Shown piece by piece: positions 63,442 through 64,000 of a stretch of DNA of 64,000 bases. The notes under the pieces were generated by a model. That model ran no database searches, was not told where the DNA came from, and worked only from the letters and a program-made list of their open reading frames with translations. Each line of letters starts with the position of its first letter. The stretch's first letter is position 1. The DNA is from Eubacteriales bacterium mix99. GTDB lineage: Bacteria > Bacillota > Clostridia > Caldicoprobacterales > DTU083. Made by a program: the position numbers and the translations under genes. The DNA lies in contig CP121690.1 of assembly GCA_038396605.1 (NCBI GenBank), forward strand, positions 1,892,500-1,956,499, written 5' to 3'.

Positions 63442-64000
63442 TTGAATGGAAAAGAAAGAATCATACTGCATGTTGATGTGAATTCTGCATACCTGAGCTT
63501 TGAAGCGGTTCACAGGCTTCAGCACGGGACCGCTGTGGATGTAAGGGAGATTCCGTCTGCAGTGGCCGGATCGCAGGCTACCCGCCATGGGATCATATTG
63601 GCCAAGAGTCTCCCTGCAAAGGCATACGGGGTGAAGACCGGGGAGGCGAGCTGGGAGGCAAAACGGAAATGTCCAGGCATTGTGCTGATTCCTCCGGATT
63701 ATCCTCTTTATATGTGCTGTCACAGAGCTTTGGTTCAGCTGCTGAAGGATTACAGCGACAAGGTTCAGGTGTTCAGCATTGATGAGTGCTTTATGGAGGT
63801 TCCCGGGACGTTGGCAAAAGAGGAAAGCGTCCGTTTTGCCCATCGGATCCGGGAACGTATCCGGCAGGAGCTTGGCTTTACGGTAAGCGTTGGGGTCAGT
63901 ACCAATAAACTGCTGGCAAAAATGGGCTCGGAGCTCAGAAAACCGGATGCGGTTTCCACATTGTTTCCGCCTGAGGTGGAAAAAAAGATGTGGCCGCTGC
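63442..64000 (+). CDS. dinB: DNA polymerase IV, Y family, cut by the window edge
   Basis: Error-prone translesion polymerase. The first 186 residues are present. They include ILHVDVNSAYLSFEAV with the first catalytic Asp, the palm motif FSIDECFMEVPG with the paired acidic residues, and VSVGVSTNKLLAKMGSELRK. TTG at 63442 is the likeliest start, 8 nt after GGGTGG; a GTG at 63430 is possible. The ribosome site is weak. The LexA box and promoter upstream imply DNA-damage induction. Confidence 0.9.
   Translation, partial: MNGKERIILHVDVNSAYLSFEAVHRLQHGTAVDVREIPSAVAGSQATRHGIILAKSLPAKAYGVKTGEASWEAKRKCPGIVLIPPDYPLYMCCHRALVQLLKDYSDKVQVFSIDECFMEVPGTLAKEESVRFAHRIRERIRQELGFTVSVGVSTNKLLAKMGSELRKPDAVSTLFPPEVEKKMWPL

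Noticed and set aside
61918-63843. 641-codon frame antisense to ppdK and dinB
   Set aside because: It crosses the ppdK terminator and two genuine genes and shows no family motif.

Overview
The window looks like chromosomal DNA of an endospore-forming anaerobic Firmicute of the class Clostridia. The evidence is the sporulation genes (gpr, spoIIP, yqfC, yqfD, a CotF-type coat protein), a perfect CIRCE element ahead of hrcA-grpE-dnaK-dnaJ, the Bacillus/Clostridium order floA-yqfC-yqfD-phoH-pgpH-ybeY-dgkA-cdd-era-yqzL-recO, pyruvate phosphate dikinase, Gram-positive LexA boxes, strong AGGAGG ribosome sites and frequent TTG starts. The genus cannot be fixed from the sequence alone.

Region 1 (about 1-18.6 kb) is an accessory carbohydrate-utilisation locus. 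Two paralogous LplB/YtcP-type ABC importers (676-4224 and 11370-16023) flank one YesM/YesN-type two-component system on the opposite strand (7607-11025). The first importer is followed by a GH16-like hydrolase without a signal peptide and an arabinose/fucose-isomerase-like protein. The second encloses a GH130-like phosphorylase and is followed, after a terminator, by an FAD-dependent oxidoreductase and a 5'-truncated EEP/CBM9-like gene. Between these modules lie gene remnants (an AraC tail, a discoidin-like tail and an Ig-like tail), so the locus has been rearranged. The likely logic is import of an oligosaccharide as an intact chain, cleavage or phosphorolysis in the cytoplasm, and induction through YesMN. 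The substrate is not readable from sequence, though GH16 plus GH130 suggests a beta-glucan or beta-mannoside type glycan.

Region 2 (18.6-26.2 kb) is mixed metabolism: a tandem class II aldolase whose second half has lost its metal histidines, an isocitrate/isopropylmalate dehydrogenase family enzyme, a Gln-rich coat protein, an orphan LexA-box promoter, a Gfo/Idh/MocA oxidoreductase with a TIM-barrel isomerase/epimerase, dut and holA.

Region 3 (26.2-34.5 kb, mostly minus strand) is a redox cluster: a CrtI-like flavoprotein, a ferredoxin-reductase-like flavo/iron-sulfur protein, a TetR regulator, a 913-residue flavin/iron-sulfur oxidoreductase, hypA, hypB, then rpsT. It ends in a scar where two divergent genes have both lost their 5' halves. 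This cluster is the best candidate for an undescribed system, but each protein belongs to a known family and the proposed function is inference.

Region 4 (34.7-64 kb) is conserved core genome on the plus strand: gpr-spoIIP, lepA-hemW, the heat-shock operon, prmA-mtaB, a HIT protein, rpsU-yqeY, the NfeD/FloA-to-recO block, ppdK, and the start of a DNA polymerase IV gene with a LexA box in its promoter region. No rRNA, tRNA, CRISPR array, prophage or intact insertion sequence was seen.
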